In this document: one piece after another, positions 51,269 through 60,313 of the stretch
How the letters are laid out: each line of letters starts with the position of its first letter
How positions within the stretch are numbered: the first letter of the stretch is position 1
Assembly: GCA_963698565.1 (NCBI GenBank)
Contig: CAVORH010000020.1
Location: forward strand, 186,001 to 250,000
Length of the DNA stretch: 64,000 nucleotides
Origin: Sva-07 sp963698565
Lineage (GTDB): Bacteria; Actinomycetota; Acidimicrobiia; Acidimicrobiales; Ilumatobacteraceae
Direction: 5' to 3'
Made by a program: the position numbers and the translations under genes
Notes under the pieces: model-generated
What the model was told of the DNA's origin: nothing
The model's input: only the letters and a program-made list of their open reading frames with translations
Databases searched by the model: none

Positions 51269-53926
51269 ATGACGAGCATGCAGGTGTCGATGAACGCCGA
51301 CCAACTCCGCGATTCCTTCTGCGACTTCTTCGCGGCCAAGGACCACACGCGCGTTCCCTCCGCGAGCCTGATCCCGCACGATCCCACCGTGCTGTTCAAC
51401 GTGGCCGGCATGCTGCCCTTCAAGCCGTACTTCGTCGGCGACGAGGTCCCGCCGTACAAGCGCGCCGTCAGCGCCCAGAAGTGTGCTCGCGCCGGCGGCA
51501 AGCACAACGACCTCGACGACGTCGGCCGCACCAAGCGCCACCTCGTCTTCTTCGAGATGCTGGGCAACTTCAGCTTCGGCGACTACTTCAAGGAGTCGGC
51601 GATCCCCTGGAGCTGGGAACTGGTCACCGGCGACCCGGCCTCGGGTGGCTGGGGCTTCGACGGCGACCGCCTCTGGATCACGGTGCACGAATCCGACGAC
51701 GAGGCCGAGGCGATCTGGCACGAGGTGGTCGGCGTGCCGATGGATCGCATCCAACGCCTCGGCGACAAGGACAACTTCTGGCAGGCCGGCGACACCGGTC
51801 CCTGCGGTCCCTGCAGCGAGATCCACATCGACCGTGGCCCCGCGTTCGGCCCCGACGGTGGCCCGCTCGGCGATCCCGCCGGCGACCGCTTCATGGAGTT
51901 CTGGAACCTCGTGTTCATGCAGTTCGACCAGGCTCCCGACGGCAGCCGCACGCCGCTGCCGAAACCGTCGATCGACACCGGCGCCGGGCTCGAACGGATC
52001 CTGGCGCTCGTCCAGGGCGTCGATTCGGTGTGGGAGACCGACCTGATGCGCCCGATGATCGACGAGGCGTGCTCGCTCACCGGCAAGACCTACCGGGTCG
52101 GCGACTACGACGACCGTGACAGCTTCGCGATGCGGGTGCTCGCCGAACACGCACGTTCCGGCGCGATGCTGATCAACGACGGCGTGTTCCCGTCCAACGA
52201 GGCCCGCGGCTACGTGCTGCGGCGCATCATCCGGCGCGCGGTGCGCTACGCATACCTGCTCGGCACCGAGTCGCTGGTGATGCCACGGCTCACCGAGACG
52301 GCGATCGACGTGATGGGCAACGCCTATCCCGACATCGTGAAGAACCGCGACTTCGTCGTCAGCGTGATGACGAAGGAGGAGGAACGGTTCCGCCAGACCC
52401 TGAAGAACGGCCTGAGCATTCTCGACAGCGAGCTCGAGGCGAACCCCGACGAACTGTCCGGGTCGACCGCGTTCCTGCTGCACGACACCTACGGGTTCCC
52501 GCTCGAGCTCACGCAGGAGATCGCCGGCGAACGAGCGGTCGCCGTCGATCTCGAGGGCTTCAGCGCCGACATGGCGGCCCAGCGCGACCGTGCGAAGGCT
52601 GCCCAGAAGGGCGCGGGCGACGGTGTCGACCTCGACGCCTACCGCGACGTCGTCGAGCAGTTCGGCGTCACCGAGTTCGTCGGGTACGTCGAGGACGAGG
52701 CCGAGGGCCGCGTGCTCGCGGTGGTCCCGGTCGCCGATCTCGACGCCGTCGACGGCGAGACGTTCGTCGACATCTTCCTCGATCGCACCCCGTTCTACGC
52801 CGAGTCGGGCGGCCAGATCGGCGACACCGGCACGATCGTCACCGAGACCGGCGTGGCCGACGTGGTCGACACCACGTTCGCGCTGCCGAACCTGCGCCGT
52901 CACCGCGCCCGGATCAGCGAGGGCACGATCACGCCGGGTCAGACCGCGACGGCGGCGATCGATGCCGATCGCCGGGCCGCGATCCGCCGCAACCACACCG
53001 CCACGCACCTGCTCCACCACGCGCTCCGCCACGTGCTCGGCGATCACGTCAAGCAGGCCGGCTCGATGGTCGGTCCCGATCGGCTGCGGTTCGACTTCAG
53101 CCACTACGAGGCCGTCACCGACGACCAGATCGCGGAGATCGAGCGCCTCGCGAACACCGAGACGCTCGCGAACTCGCCGACGCGCACGTTCGAGACCACG
53201 AAGGACGAAGCGGAAGCGCTCGGAGCGATCGCCTTCTTCGGCGACAAGTACGGCGACATCGTCAGGGTGTTGGAGGCGGGCTCGTCGATCGAACTGTGCG
53301 GTGGCACCCATGTCCGGGCGACCGGCGACATCGGCACGGTCAAGGTCGTCAGCGAGTCGTCGATCGGCTCCAACCTCCGGCGCATCGAAGCGGTCACCGG
53401 TGCGGCCAGCGTGGCGCTGCTCCAGCGCGACGAGCAGGTGTTGGCCGACGCTGCTCGCCTCGTGGGCGCGCCCACCGACGACCTGCTCGACGGTGTGCAG
53501 CGCAAGCTCGACGAGATCAAGGCGCTCAACGACGAGATCAAGGCGCTGCGTGGCCAGCTCGCCGCCGGTCGGGCGACCGAGCTCGCCGCGATCGCCCACG
53601 ACGGCGTCGTGGTCACCCGCGTCGACGGGCTCACCCCCGGTGATCTCCGTGACCTCGCGATCGCCGTGCGTCAGCAGCCGGGGATCCGCTTGGTGATCCT
53701 GATCGGCGAGACCACCACGGGCGGCGTCGGCTTGGTCGCTGCCGTGCAACCCGGTGGCGACCGCCCGGCATCCGAGCTCATCAAGGACGCGGCCCGCGCC
53801 GTCGGCGGCGGTGGTGGCGGCAAGGGCGACATCGCAACGGCCGGTGGCAAGGACGTCACCGGGATCCCCACGGCGCTCGAACTCGCCGCCCGCGCCGCCG
53901 CCGAGGCCGTGTCCGCAGCAACGTGA
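51269..53926 (+). CDS. alaS: Alanine-tRNA ligase
   Basis: Alanyl-tRNA synthetase, 885 residues, full length. The class II catalytic core includes TVLFNVAGMLPFKPYFVG (in part) and the motif 3 region IDTGAGLERI. The editing domain has RRNHTATHLLHHALR with HxxxH, and the zinc/editing motif CGGTHVRATGDIG. The C-terminal DHHA1-like domain ends with GGGGGKGDIATAGGKD. Besides charging tRNA(Ala) it clears Ser and Gly mischarges. ATGs at 51278 and 51290 are alternative starts. The stop overlaps ruvX as GTGA. Confidence 0.95.
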   Translation: MTSMQVSMNADQLRDSFCDFFAAKDHTRVPSASLIPHDPTVLFNVAGMLPFKPYFVGDEVPPYKRAVSAQKCARAGGKHNDLDDVGRTKRHLVFFEMLGNFSFGDYFKESAIPWSWELVTGDPASGGWGFDGDRLWITVHESDDEAEAIWHEVVGVPMDRIQRLGDKDNFWQAGDTGPCGPCSEIHIDRGPAFGPDGGPLGDPAGDRFMEFWNLVFMQFDQAPDGSRTPLPKPSIDTGAGLERILALVQGVDSVWETDLMRPMIDEACSLTGKTYRVGDYDDRDSFAMRVLAEHARSGAMLINDGVFPSNEARGYVLRRIIRRAVRYAYLLGTESLVMPRLTETAIDVMGNAYPDIVKNRDFVVSVMTKEEERFRQTLKNGLSILDSELEANPDELSGSTAFLLHDTYGFPLELTQEIAGERAVAVDLEGFSADMAAQRDRAKAAQKGAGDGVDLDAYRDVVEQFGVTEFVGYVEDEAEGRVLAVVPVADLDAVDGETFVDIFLDRTPFYAESGGQIGDTGTIVTETGVADVVDTTFALPNLRRHRARISEGTITPGQTATAAIDADRRAAIRRNHTATHLLHHALRHVLGDHVKQAGSMVGPDRLRFDFSHYEAVTDDQIAEIERLANTETLANSPTRTFETTKDEAEALGAIAFFGDKYGDIVRVLEAGSSIELCGGTHVRATGDIGTVKVVSESSIGSNLRRIEAVTGAASVALLQRDEQVLADAARLVGAPTDDLLDGVQRKLDEIKALNDEIKALRGQLAAGRATELAAIAHDGVVVTRVDGLTPGDLRDLAIAVRQQPGIRLVILIGETTTGGVGLVAAVQPGGDRPASELIKDAARAVGGGGGGKGDIATAGGKDVTGIPTALELAARAAAEAVSAAT

Positions 53927-54423
53927 CGTCCCAGCCGTCGTCGTCGGCTCGTGTTCCCGGAGTCAGGGCGTTGGGCATCGATCTCGGCTCGAAGCGCATC
54001 GGTATCGCCGTCAGCGACATCTCCGGCACGATCGCGTCTGCGCTCACCACCGTGCACCGGTCGTCGTCGCGCCGCCACGACCACGCCGAGATCACCCGAC
54101 TGGTGCGGGACGAGGAGGCCGAGGTGGTCGTCGTCGGCCTGCCGCTCTCGCTCGACGGCACGTCCGGTCCCGCTGCACGGTCTGCCGAGACCGAGGCGCG
54201 CCAGCTCGCTAGCGTGGTCGGGGTGCCGGTGGAGATGTACGACGAACGGTTCACGACCGTGACCGCCGAGCGCGGCATGCTCGAGGCCGGCCTCGACGCC
54301 CGCCAGCGCCGCAAGGTCGTCGACAAGGTGGCGGCGGCCGTGATGCTGCAGGCCTGGCTCGACCATCGGCGTTCCACCTGGGGTTCCCGAGCACCGGGGA
54401 CGACATCGGGGACGACGTCGTGA
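53923..54423 (+). CDS. ruvX: Holliday junction resolvase RuvX/YqgF
   Basis: A 166-residue RNase H-fold protein. The acidic site residues lie in GIDLGSKRIGIAVSD, GLPLSLDG, DERFTTVTAE and the late VDKVAAAVMLQAWLD (Asp). YqgF has been assigned to 16S rRNA 5' maturation and to Holliday junction resolution. Basic N- and C-terminal tails are short. It sits between alaS and mltG by GTGA overlaps at both ends, the usual actinobacterial order. Confidence 0.9.
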   Translation: MTSQPSSSARVPGVRALGIDLGSKRIGIAVSDISGTIASALTTVHRSSSRRHDHAEITRLVRDEEAEVVVVGLPLSLDGTSGPAARSAETEARQLASVVGVPVEMYDERFTTVTAERGMLEAGLDARQRRKVVDKVAAAVMLQAWLDHRRSTWGSRAPGTTSGTTS

Positions 54424-55658
54424 GGCGGCCCGACCCGTTGCTGCCCGAGGCGCAGGTCGACCCCGACAGCCGCCCCGCCGTCGAGTGGCCGACCGATCCG
54501 TGGGACGACACCGACGCCACCGGCCAGGTCGAGCGCCTCCGCACCCAGACCCGCCCGATCAAGTGGATCGTGTGGACGTCGATGGTCGTCGCGGTGATCG
54601 GGATCCTGGTCGCCGGCGCGGTCGGCTGGTGGTACCTCGGCAAGATCAACCCCCCGGGTGCTCCCGGCGACGTCCAGAGCTTCACCGTCGACGAGGGTGA
54701 CGATCTCGAGGCGGTCGCCGTACGGCTCGAGGAGCAGGGGCTCGTCTCCGATGCCGGCATCTTCGAGTGGTACGTCGAACGCGAGGGCGGGATCGAGCTG
54801 ATCCCGGGCTACTACGAGATCCGTCCGGCCGACCACATGGGCAACGTGCTGGGACGGCTCCGGACGCCGCCGGCGCAGACGTACACCAAGGTCACGTTCC
54901 CCGAGGGGTTCACCGTTGCCCGCATGGCCGACCGGCTCGGGTCGTCGATCGATCGGCTCAGCTCCGAGGAATTCCTGGCGGCGGCCAACAGCGGCACGAT
55001 CCGCTCCTCGTTCCAGCCGGTGGGCGTCACCTCGCTGGAGGGGATGTTGTTCCCCGACACCTACAACGTGTCCAACGCGGAGAGCGAGGGCCAGGTCATC
55101 GAGCGGATGATCGCGCTGATGGAACGAGTGGGCGACCAGGAGGACATCGCCAACCGTTCGGCGGCGCTCGGGCGTACGCCGTACGAGATCCTGATCATCG
55201 CGTCGATGATCGAACGCGAGGCGAAGATCCCGGAGGACCGGGCGAAGATCTCCCGCGTGATCCACAACCGGCTCGGCATCAGCGCGCTCGACCCGGAGAA
55301 CCCGTTCCCGCTCCAGATCGACGCGACCGTGCTCTACGGCCGTGACCTCGCCGGGATCGACCCCGAGCTGCCGTTCTCGGAGCTGCGCCAGATCGACGGC
55401 CCCTACAACACGTATCTCCGCTACGGCCTGCCGCCGACGCCGATCGCCAACCCCGGTCGGGCGTCGATCCAGGCGGCGCTCAACCCGGCGCCGAACCCGC
55501 CCGCCGGCGACCCGATCTGTGCGGAGTTGGCCAACCCCACGCAGTGCTTCTACCTGTACTACGTGATCGCCGACGAGGACGGCGGCCACGTGTTCGCCTC
55601 CGAGGTTTGGCAGCACGAACGCAACGTCGAAGTGGCCCGCCAGGCCGGCCTGCTGTGA
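54420..55658 (+). CDS. mltG: Endolytic transglycosylase MltG
   Basis: A 412-residue YceG/MltG protein. An acidic cytoplasmic N-terminus (1-45), one transmembrane helix (about 50-72), a LysM-like region (SFTVDEGDDLEAVAVRLEEQ, first 20) and the catalytic domain with the Glu in ASMIEREAK follow. It cuts nascent glycan strands and so sets peptidoglycan chain ends. NPGRASIQAALNP is a conserved late motif. The GTG overlaps ruvX and the stop overlaps aroE. Confidence 0.9.
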   Translation: MRRPDPLLPEAQVDPDSRPAVEWPTDPWDDTDATGQVERLRTQTRPIKWIVWTSMVVAVIGILVAGAVGWWYLGKINPPGAPGDVQSFTVDEGDDLEAVAVRLEEQGLVSDAGIFEWYVEREGGIELIPGYYEIRPADHMGNVLGRLRTPPAQTYTKVTFPEGFTVARMADRLGSSIDRLSSEEFLAAANSGTIRSSFQPVGVTSLEGMLFPDTYNVSNAESEGQVIERMIALMERVGDQEDIANRSAALGRTPYEILIIASMIEREAKIPEDRAKISRVIHNRLGISALDPENPFPLQIDATVLYGRDLAGIDPELPFSELRQIDGPYNTYLRYGLPPTPIANPGRASIQAALNPAPNPPAGDPICAELANPTQCFYLYYVIADEDGGHVFASEVWQHERNVEVARQAGLL

Positions 55659-56473
55659 GCCGCCGCCTGGCGGCGCTGATCGGTTCGCCCGTCGCCCACA
55701 GCCTGTCGCCGGTGATCCATCAGGCCGCGTTCGACGCCGCCGGCGTCGACTGGTCCTACGTCGCCTTCGACGTGGCGGAGGGACAGGCAGCGGCGGCACT
55801 CGACGCGATGCGCGTTCTGGGGATCGCCGGGATGTCGGTGACGATGCCGCACAAGCGTGAGATCGCCGATGCGGTCGACCGGTTGGAGCCGGCCGCACGG
55901 GCGCTGCAGTCGGTCAACACCGTGAGCTGGGACGGCGACGATCTCGTCGGGTCGAGCACCGACGGCGCCGGGTTCGTCGCCTCGCTCGCCGAGGTCGGCA
56001 TCGACGTGGCCGATGCACGCGTCGCCGTCATCGGCGCCGGCGGCGCCGCCCGTTCGGTGGTCGACGCACTCGGCCGGGCGGGCTCCACCGACATCACGGT
56101 GCTCAACCGCACGAGGGAACGCGCCGAACTGGCGGCCACGCTCGCCGCTGCCGCATCGGTCGGGATCGCCAGTGACATCGGGCGCGCCGACATCGTCGTC
56201 AACGCCACCAGTATCGGGATGGGTGGCACGAGCGCTGATGCGATGCCGTGCGATCCGTCGATGCTGCACGCCGAGCAGATCGTCGTCGACCTCGTCTACC
56301 ACCCGATCCGCACCGCCTGGCTCGACGCCGCCGATGCGATCGGGGCGCGCACGGTCGACGGACTCGGGATGCTGATCCACCAGGCCGCGCTCCAGCAAGA
56401 GCGCTGGATCGGGGTCCGACCGGACACGGTGGTGATGCGAGCGGCCGCCGAGGCAGCGCTCGCCGACCGGTAG
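55655..56473 (+). CDS. aroE: Shikimate dehydrogenase
   Basis: AroE, 272 residues. It reduces 3-dehydroshikimate to shikimate with NADPH. SPVAHSLSPVIHQAAF is the shikimate-binding segment, MSVTMPHKREIA holds the catalytic Lys, GAGGAARSVV binds NADPH, and NRTRERAE gives NADPH preference. The GTG overlaps the mltG stop. The TAG stop forms the first half of an aroC -10 box, so aroC can also start its own transcript. Confidence 0.92.
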   Translation: MSRRLAALIGSPVAHSLSPVIHQAAFDAAGVDWSYVAFDVAEGQAAAALDAMRVLGIAGMSVTMPHKREIADAVDRLEPAARALQSVNTVSWDGDDLVGSSTDGAGFVASLAEVGIDVADARVAVIGAGGAARSVVDALGRAGSTDITVLNRTRERAELAATLAAAASVGIASDIGRADIVVNATSIGMGGTSADAMPCDPSMLHAEQIVVDLVYHPIRTAWLDAADAIGARTVDGLGMLIHQAALQQERWIGVRPDTVVMRAAAEAALADR

Positions 56474-56476
56474 CCT
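56471..56476 (+). promoter_or_regulatory. -10 box TAGCCT for aroC, overlapping the aroE stop
   Basis: TAGCCT ends 7 nt before the aroC ATG at 56484; its first three bases are the aroE stop TAG. Confidence 0.5.
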
Positions 56477-56483
56477 CGACCCG

Positions 56484-57650
56484 ATGTTGCGCTATCTCAC
56501 GGGAGGTGAGTCCCACGGTCAGGCGCTGGTCGTCGTGATGGAGGGGCTGCCGGCGGGTCTCGAGATCACGGTCGAACAGATCCAGTCCGAGATGGCCCGG
56601 CGTCGCCTCGGCTACGGGCGTGGTCCCCGTCAACGGTTCGAGGCCGACGAACTCACGCTGATCGGCGGCGTCCGCCACGGCCGCACACTCGGATCACCCG
56701 TCGTGATCGAGATCAAGAACAGTGAGTGGTTCCGCAGCGACAAGTGGCACGAGGAGATGGATCCGGCCCCTGGAGCCACCAAGGACCCGCTCACCCAGGT
56801 GCGCCCCGGCCACGCCGACCTCGCCGGCATGCAGAAGTACGGCTTCACCGACGCCCGCGACGTGCTCGAACGGGCGAGCGCCCGTGAGACCGCCGCCCGG
56901 GTGGCGGCCGGCGCCGTCGCCAAGGCCTTGCTCGCTCCGCTCGGTGTCGAGATCATCTCGCATGTCATCCAGATGGGCGAGGCACGCGTGCCAGCTGATG
57001 CGGCACGTCCGACGCCGGACCAGCTCGATCGGGTCGACGAGAACCAGGTGCGCTGCTTCGACATCGAGGCGAGCGAGGCGATGATCGGCGAGATCAAGGC
57101 GGCCGCCAAGGACGGCGACTCGCTCGGTGGGGTCGTCGAGGTGCTCGGTTTCGGTGTGCCGGTCGGCCTCGGCAGTCACGTGCACTGGGACCGCAAGCTC
57201 GACGCGCTGCTCGCGCAGGCGATCATGAGCATCCAGGCGGTCAAGGGCGTCGAGATCGGCGACGGGTTCGAGGTCGCCGGCCGGCGGGGGAGCGCGGCAC
57301 ACGACCCGATCTCCTGGGACGCTGATGCCCACGCCTATCGCCGCGGCAGCACGCTCGCCGGTGGCACCGAGGGCGGCATCTCCACCGGTGAACTCCTGGT
57401 CGTGCGGGCGGCGATGAAGCCGCTGGCGACGCTGAACAAGCCGACGCTGGAGACGGTCGACACGCGGACCAAGGAGTCGGCGGTGTCGTTCAAGGAGCGC
57501 ACCGACGTCACCGCGGTCCCGGCGATGGGCGTGGTGGCCGAGACGATGGTGGCGCTCGTGCTCGCCGCCGAGGCGCAACGCAAGTTCGGCGGCGACTCGG
57601 TCGACGAGTTCGTCCGCAACGCCGAAGCGTTCACGGCCTCGCTGTCGTGA
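56484..57650 (+). CDS. aroC: Chorismate synthase
   Basis: AroC, 388 residues. It makes chorismate from EPSP using reduced FMN. The start TGGESHGQAL, the FMN/substrate segments GRGPRQRFEADE and RGSAAHDPISW, and the end TEGGISTGE then FKERTDVTAVPAMGVV are typical. It starts at an ATG 10 nt after aroE with an internal promoter. aroK follows by GTGA overlap. Confidence 0.95.
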   Translation: MLRYLTGGESHGQALVVVMEGLPAGLEITVEQIQSEMARRRLGYGRGPRQRFEADELTLIGGVRHGRTLGSPVVIEIKNSEWFRSDKWHEEMDPAPGATKDPLTQVRPGHADLAGMQKYGFTDARDVLERASARETAARVAAGAVAKALLAPLGVEIISHVIQMGEARVPADAARPTPDQLDRVDENQVRCFDIEASEAMIGEIKAAAKDGDSLGGVVEVLGFGVPVGLGSHVHWDRKLDALLAQAIMSIQAVKGVEIGDGFEVAGRRGSAAHDPISWDADAHAYRRGSTLAGGTEGGISTGELLVVRAAMKPLATLNKPTLETVDTRTKESAVSFKERTDVTAVPAMGVVAETMVALVLAAEAQRKFGGDSVDEFVRNAEAFTASLS

Positions 57651-58168
57651 GCGGTCCCGACGCCAGGCACCTCGTGCTCGTCGGGATGATGGGCGTCGGC
57701 AAGTCGACCGTCGGCCGCGCGGTCGCGGCCCAGCTGCACCGGCCCCTGTTCGACTCCGACGAGATGATCGAGGAGCGTGTCGGGCGGACCGTGCGCGAGA
57801 TCTGGCTCGACGAGGGTGAGCCCGCGTTCCGAGCGCTCGAGACCGACGTGTTGCGCGAGGCGATCGAGCAGGAGGAACCCTCGGTGATCGCGGCCGCCGG
57901 CGGCGTGGTGCTCAGCGAGGCGAACCGGGCGATCCTGACGTCGCCGGACGCGCACGTGGTCTGGCTGCGCGCCGATGTCGACGTGCTGGTCGATCGTGTG
58001 CGCAGCGGACCGCATCGGCCGTTGCTCGACGACGACCCCGCCGGGGTGCTCCGACGGTTGCACGACGAGCGCGAACCGCTCTACCAGGAGGTCGCCGATG
58101 CGATCGTCTCGGTCGACAACCGCACGGTCAACGACGTCACGAAGGCGGTCCTGCGTTGCTGCGCGTGA
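57647..58168 (+). CDS. aroK: Shikimate kinase
   Basis: AroK, 173 residues. It phosphorylates shikimate at O3. Walker A GMMGVGKSTVG, the shikimate-binding DSDEMIEER, the GGGVV-like AAGGVVL and the lid RPLLDDDP are recognisable. The GTG overlaps aroC and the stop overlaps the aroB start, so the kinase and 3-dehydroquinate synthase are made together. Confidence 0.92.
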   Translation: MSGPDARHLVLVGMMGVGKSTVGRAVAAQLHRPLFDSDEMIEERVGRTVREIWLDEGEPAFRALETDVLREAIEQEEPSVIAAAGGVVLSEANRAILTSPDAHVVWLRADVDVLVDRVRSGPHRPLLDDDPAGVLRRLHDEREPLYQEVADAIVSVDNRTVNDVTKAVLRCCA

Positions 58169-59166
58169 CCGTGCCCCTCGGCGACCGCTCCTACGACGCC
58201 GTCGTCGGCGACGGCGCGATCGCCGAACTCGACGCGATGCTGCCGCTGACGGCGTCCCGGGTCGCGATCGTCACCCAGCAGGGCATCCCCATCGAGTGGA
58301 CGCCATCGGGCCGCTCGGTCGAGACCTACGTGATCGGTGCAGGGGAAGCCGCCAAGTCGCTCGGCACGATCGAGACGCTCACCCGGGGATTCGCCCGACA
58401 GGGCCTGACCCGCAACGACGTCGTGGTCGGCATCGGTGGCGGGATGGTCACCGACGTCGCGGGGTTCGCCGCCGCGTCGTGGCACCGTGGCACGCCGGTG
58501 GTGCACGTCTCCACCACGCTGCTCGGCATGGTCGACGCGGCGATCGGCGGCAAGACCGGCGTCAACCTGCCCGAGGGCAAGAACCTCGTCGGCGCGTTCT
58601 GGCAGCCGTCCGGCGTGGTGTGCGACCTCGCTGCGCTCGCCACGCTGCCGGAGCGGGAGATGCGCTGCGGGCTGGGGGAGATGTCGAAGTACCACTTCCT
58701 CACCGGTGACGACCTCCTGGCGATGCCGCTCGACGCACGGATCGCTCGCTGCATCGAGATCAAGGCCGACGTCGTGGCGTCCGACGAGCGCGAGGGTGGA
58801 CGCCGGGCACTGCTCAACTACGGCCACACGCTCGCCCACGCCATCGAGATCGCGACCGACCACGACATCGCCCACGGCGAGGCCGTCGCGATCGGCTTGA
58901 TCTTCGCCGCCGAGCTCGCCGAGGAGCTGGGCCGGATCGACGAGGCGAGAGTCGACGAACACCGCCGGATCGTGGCGGGCGAGTACGGGCTGCGGATCAC
59001 GCCACCCGAGCGCCTCGACGTCGACACGCTGATGTCGCTGATGGCCCGCGACAAGAAGGCGCTGAACGGGCTGACGTTCGTGCTCGACGGCCCCGATGGC
59101 GTCGAGGTCGTCCAGGGCGTCCCCGAGGCCGCAGTGCGGGCCACGCTGGAACGGTTCGTGTCATGA
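58165..59166 (+). CDS. aroB: 3-dehydroquinate synthase
   Basis: AroB, 333 residues. It converts DAHP to 3-dehydroquinate with NAD and zinc. GGGMVTDVAGFAAASWHRGT (first 20) is the NAD site, GKTGVNLPEGKN the substrate loop, and zinc ligands lie in CGLGEMSKYH, LLNYGHTLAHAIE and HGEAVAIG. I chose the GTG at 58165, which overlaps the aroK stop as GTGA; a TTG at 58156 is the alternative. It is coupled to the next peptidase gene by ATGA. No dehydroquinase gene follows, unlike in mycobacteria. Confidence 0.92.
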   Translation: MTVPLGDRSYDAVVGDGAIAELDAMLPLTASRVAIVTQQGIPIEWTPSGRSVETYVIGAGEAAKSLGTIETLTRGFARQGLTRNDVVVGIGGGMVTDVAGFAAASWHRGTPVVHVSTTLLGMVDAAIGGKTGVNLPEGKNLVGAFWQPSGVVCDLAALATLPEREMRCGLGEMSKYHFLTGDDLLAMPLDARIARCIEIKADVVASDEREGGRRALLNYGHTLAHAIEIATDHDIAHGEAVAIGLIFAAELAEELGRIDEARVDEHRRIVAGEYGLRITPPERLDVDTLMSLMARDKKALNGLTFVLDGPDGVEVVQGVPEAAVRATLERFVS

Positions 59167-60269
59167 GCGGATTCGCCCCGATCGATCACGGTGCCCGTCT
59201 CGCCATGATCCGACCGCGTCTCCCACTCGGGAACGGATGCGACGCGCTGCTCTTCACCGATCTGGTCGACGTGCGCTGGCTGACCGGCTTCACCGGGTCG
59301 AACGGCTGGGCGGTCGTGACGGCCGACGAGCTGATCCTCGGCACCGACGGCCGCTACGGCGAGCGGGCCCGGGCCGAGACCGCGTCGAGTGGTGCCACGG
59401 TGATCGCCGAGACGTCGAGGGCGAAGCTGCACGAACGCCTGGTCGAGTCGCTGGCGGCTTGTCGGCGCGTCGGCCTCGACCCGTCGTCGACGCCCCATGC
59501 CGAGTGGCAGCGTCTCGCTGCCGACATCGTGCTGGAGCCGACCGACTCGCTCGTCGGGTTGCAGCGCCAGGTCAAGGACGCCGCCGAGATCGAGCGCATG
59601 GCGGCGGCCGCCACCGCTGCCGACGCAGCGCTCGCGGAGGTCGAACCGATCCTCTTCGCGACGGTCGATGTGCCGGTCACCGAGGCCGACGTCCGCAACG
59701 AACTCGAGTACCGGATGCGGCTCCACGGTGCCGACGACCGCAGCTACGACACGATCGTCGCCAGCGGCCCCGACCACGCCGCCCGCCCGCACCACGAGGC
59801 GAGCCGCCGCACGATCGTCGAGGGCGACACGGTGATCATCGACGTCGGCGCGCTCGTCGACGGCTACCACTCCGACATGACCCGCTCGTACGTGATCGGC
59901 GAGCCCACGGACGAACAGCGCGAGATCTACGCTCTGGTCGAAGCGGCGCACGCGGCGGGGATCGATGCGCTGCGACCCGGCATCTCCGCTCGCGACCTCG
60001 ATTCGGTGTGCCGGGACGTGTTCGACGAGGCGGACCGGCTCGACTGGTATCTCCACGGCACGGGTCACGGCGTCGGCCTGCAGATCCACGAATCGCCGTT
60101 CCATTCCCAGGCCTCCGAGGAGGTCATCGTCGCCGGCAACGTGGTGACCGTCGAACCGGGGCTCTATCGTGTCGGTTTCGGTGGATTCCGCATCGAGGAT
60201 CTCCTCGTCGTCACCGAAACGGGCTCGCGGCCCCTCACGCACACCGTGCCGCGACCCTTCCCGGGCTGA
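59163..60269 (+). CDS. pepQ: M24 family Xaa-Pro peptidase
   Basis: A 368-residue creatinase-like N-domain plus pita-bread metallopeptidase (M24B). The five metal ligands are visible: the Asp pair in DVGALVDGYHSDMTRSY (first Asp and HSD), His in GTGHGVGL, and two Glu in VEPGLY and RIEDLL. It cleaves Xaa-Pro peptides. In mycobacteria the gene in this position, between aroB/aroQ and efp, is annotated pepQ. The ATG overlaps the aroB stop. efp follows after 44 bp and has its own ribosome site. Confidence 0.88.
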   Translation: MSGFAPIDHGARLAMIRPRLPLGNGCDALLFTDLVDVRWLTGFTGSNGWAVVTADELILGTDGRYGERARAETASSGATVIAETSRAKLHERLVESLAACRRVGLDPSSTPHAEWQRLAADIVLEPTDSLVGLQRQVKDAAEIERMAAAATAADAALAEVEPILFATVDVPVTEADVRNELEYRMRLHGADDRSYDTIVASGPDHAARPHHEASRRTIVEGDTVIIDVGALVDGYHSDMTRSYVIGEPTDEQREIYALVEAAHAAGIDALRPGISARDLDSVCRDVFDEADRLDWYLHGTGHGVGLQIHESPFHSQASEEVIVAGNVVTVEPGLYRVGFGGFRIEDLLVVTETGSRPLTHTVPRPFPG

Positions 60270-60313
60270 CCGCCCCGAACCGAACCACCCTGCCCGAACG
60301 ACAAGGACCGACC

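Noticed and set aside
51221..53749. An 842-codon open frame antisense to alaS
   Set aside because: Same codon-bias artefact; composition is His/Arg/Asp-rich and no family is recognisable, whereas alaS is complete.
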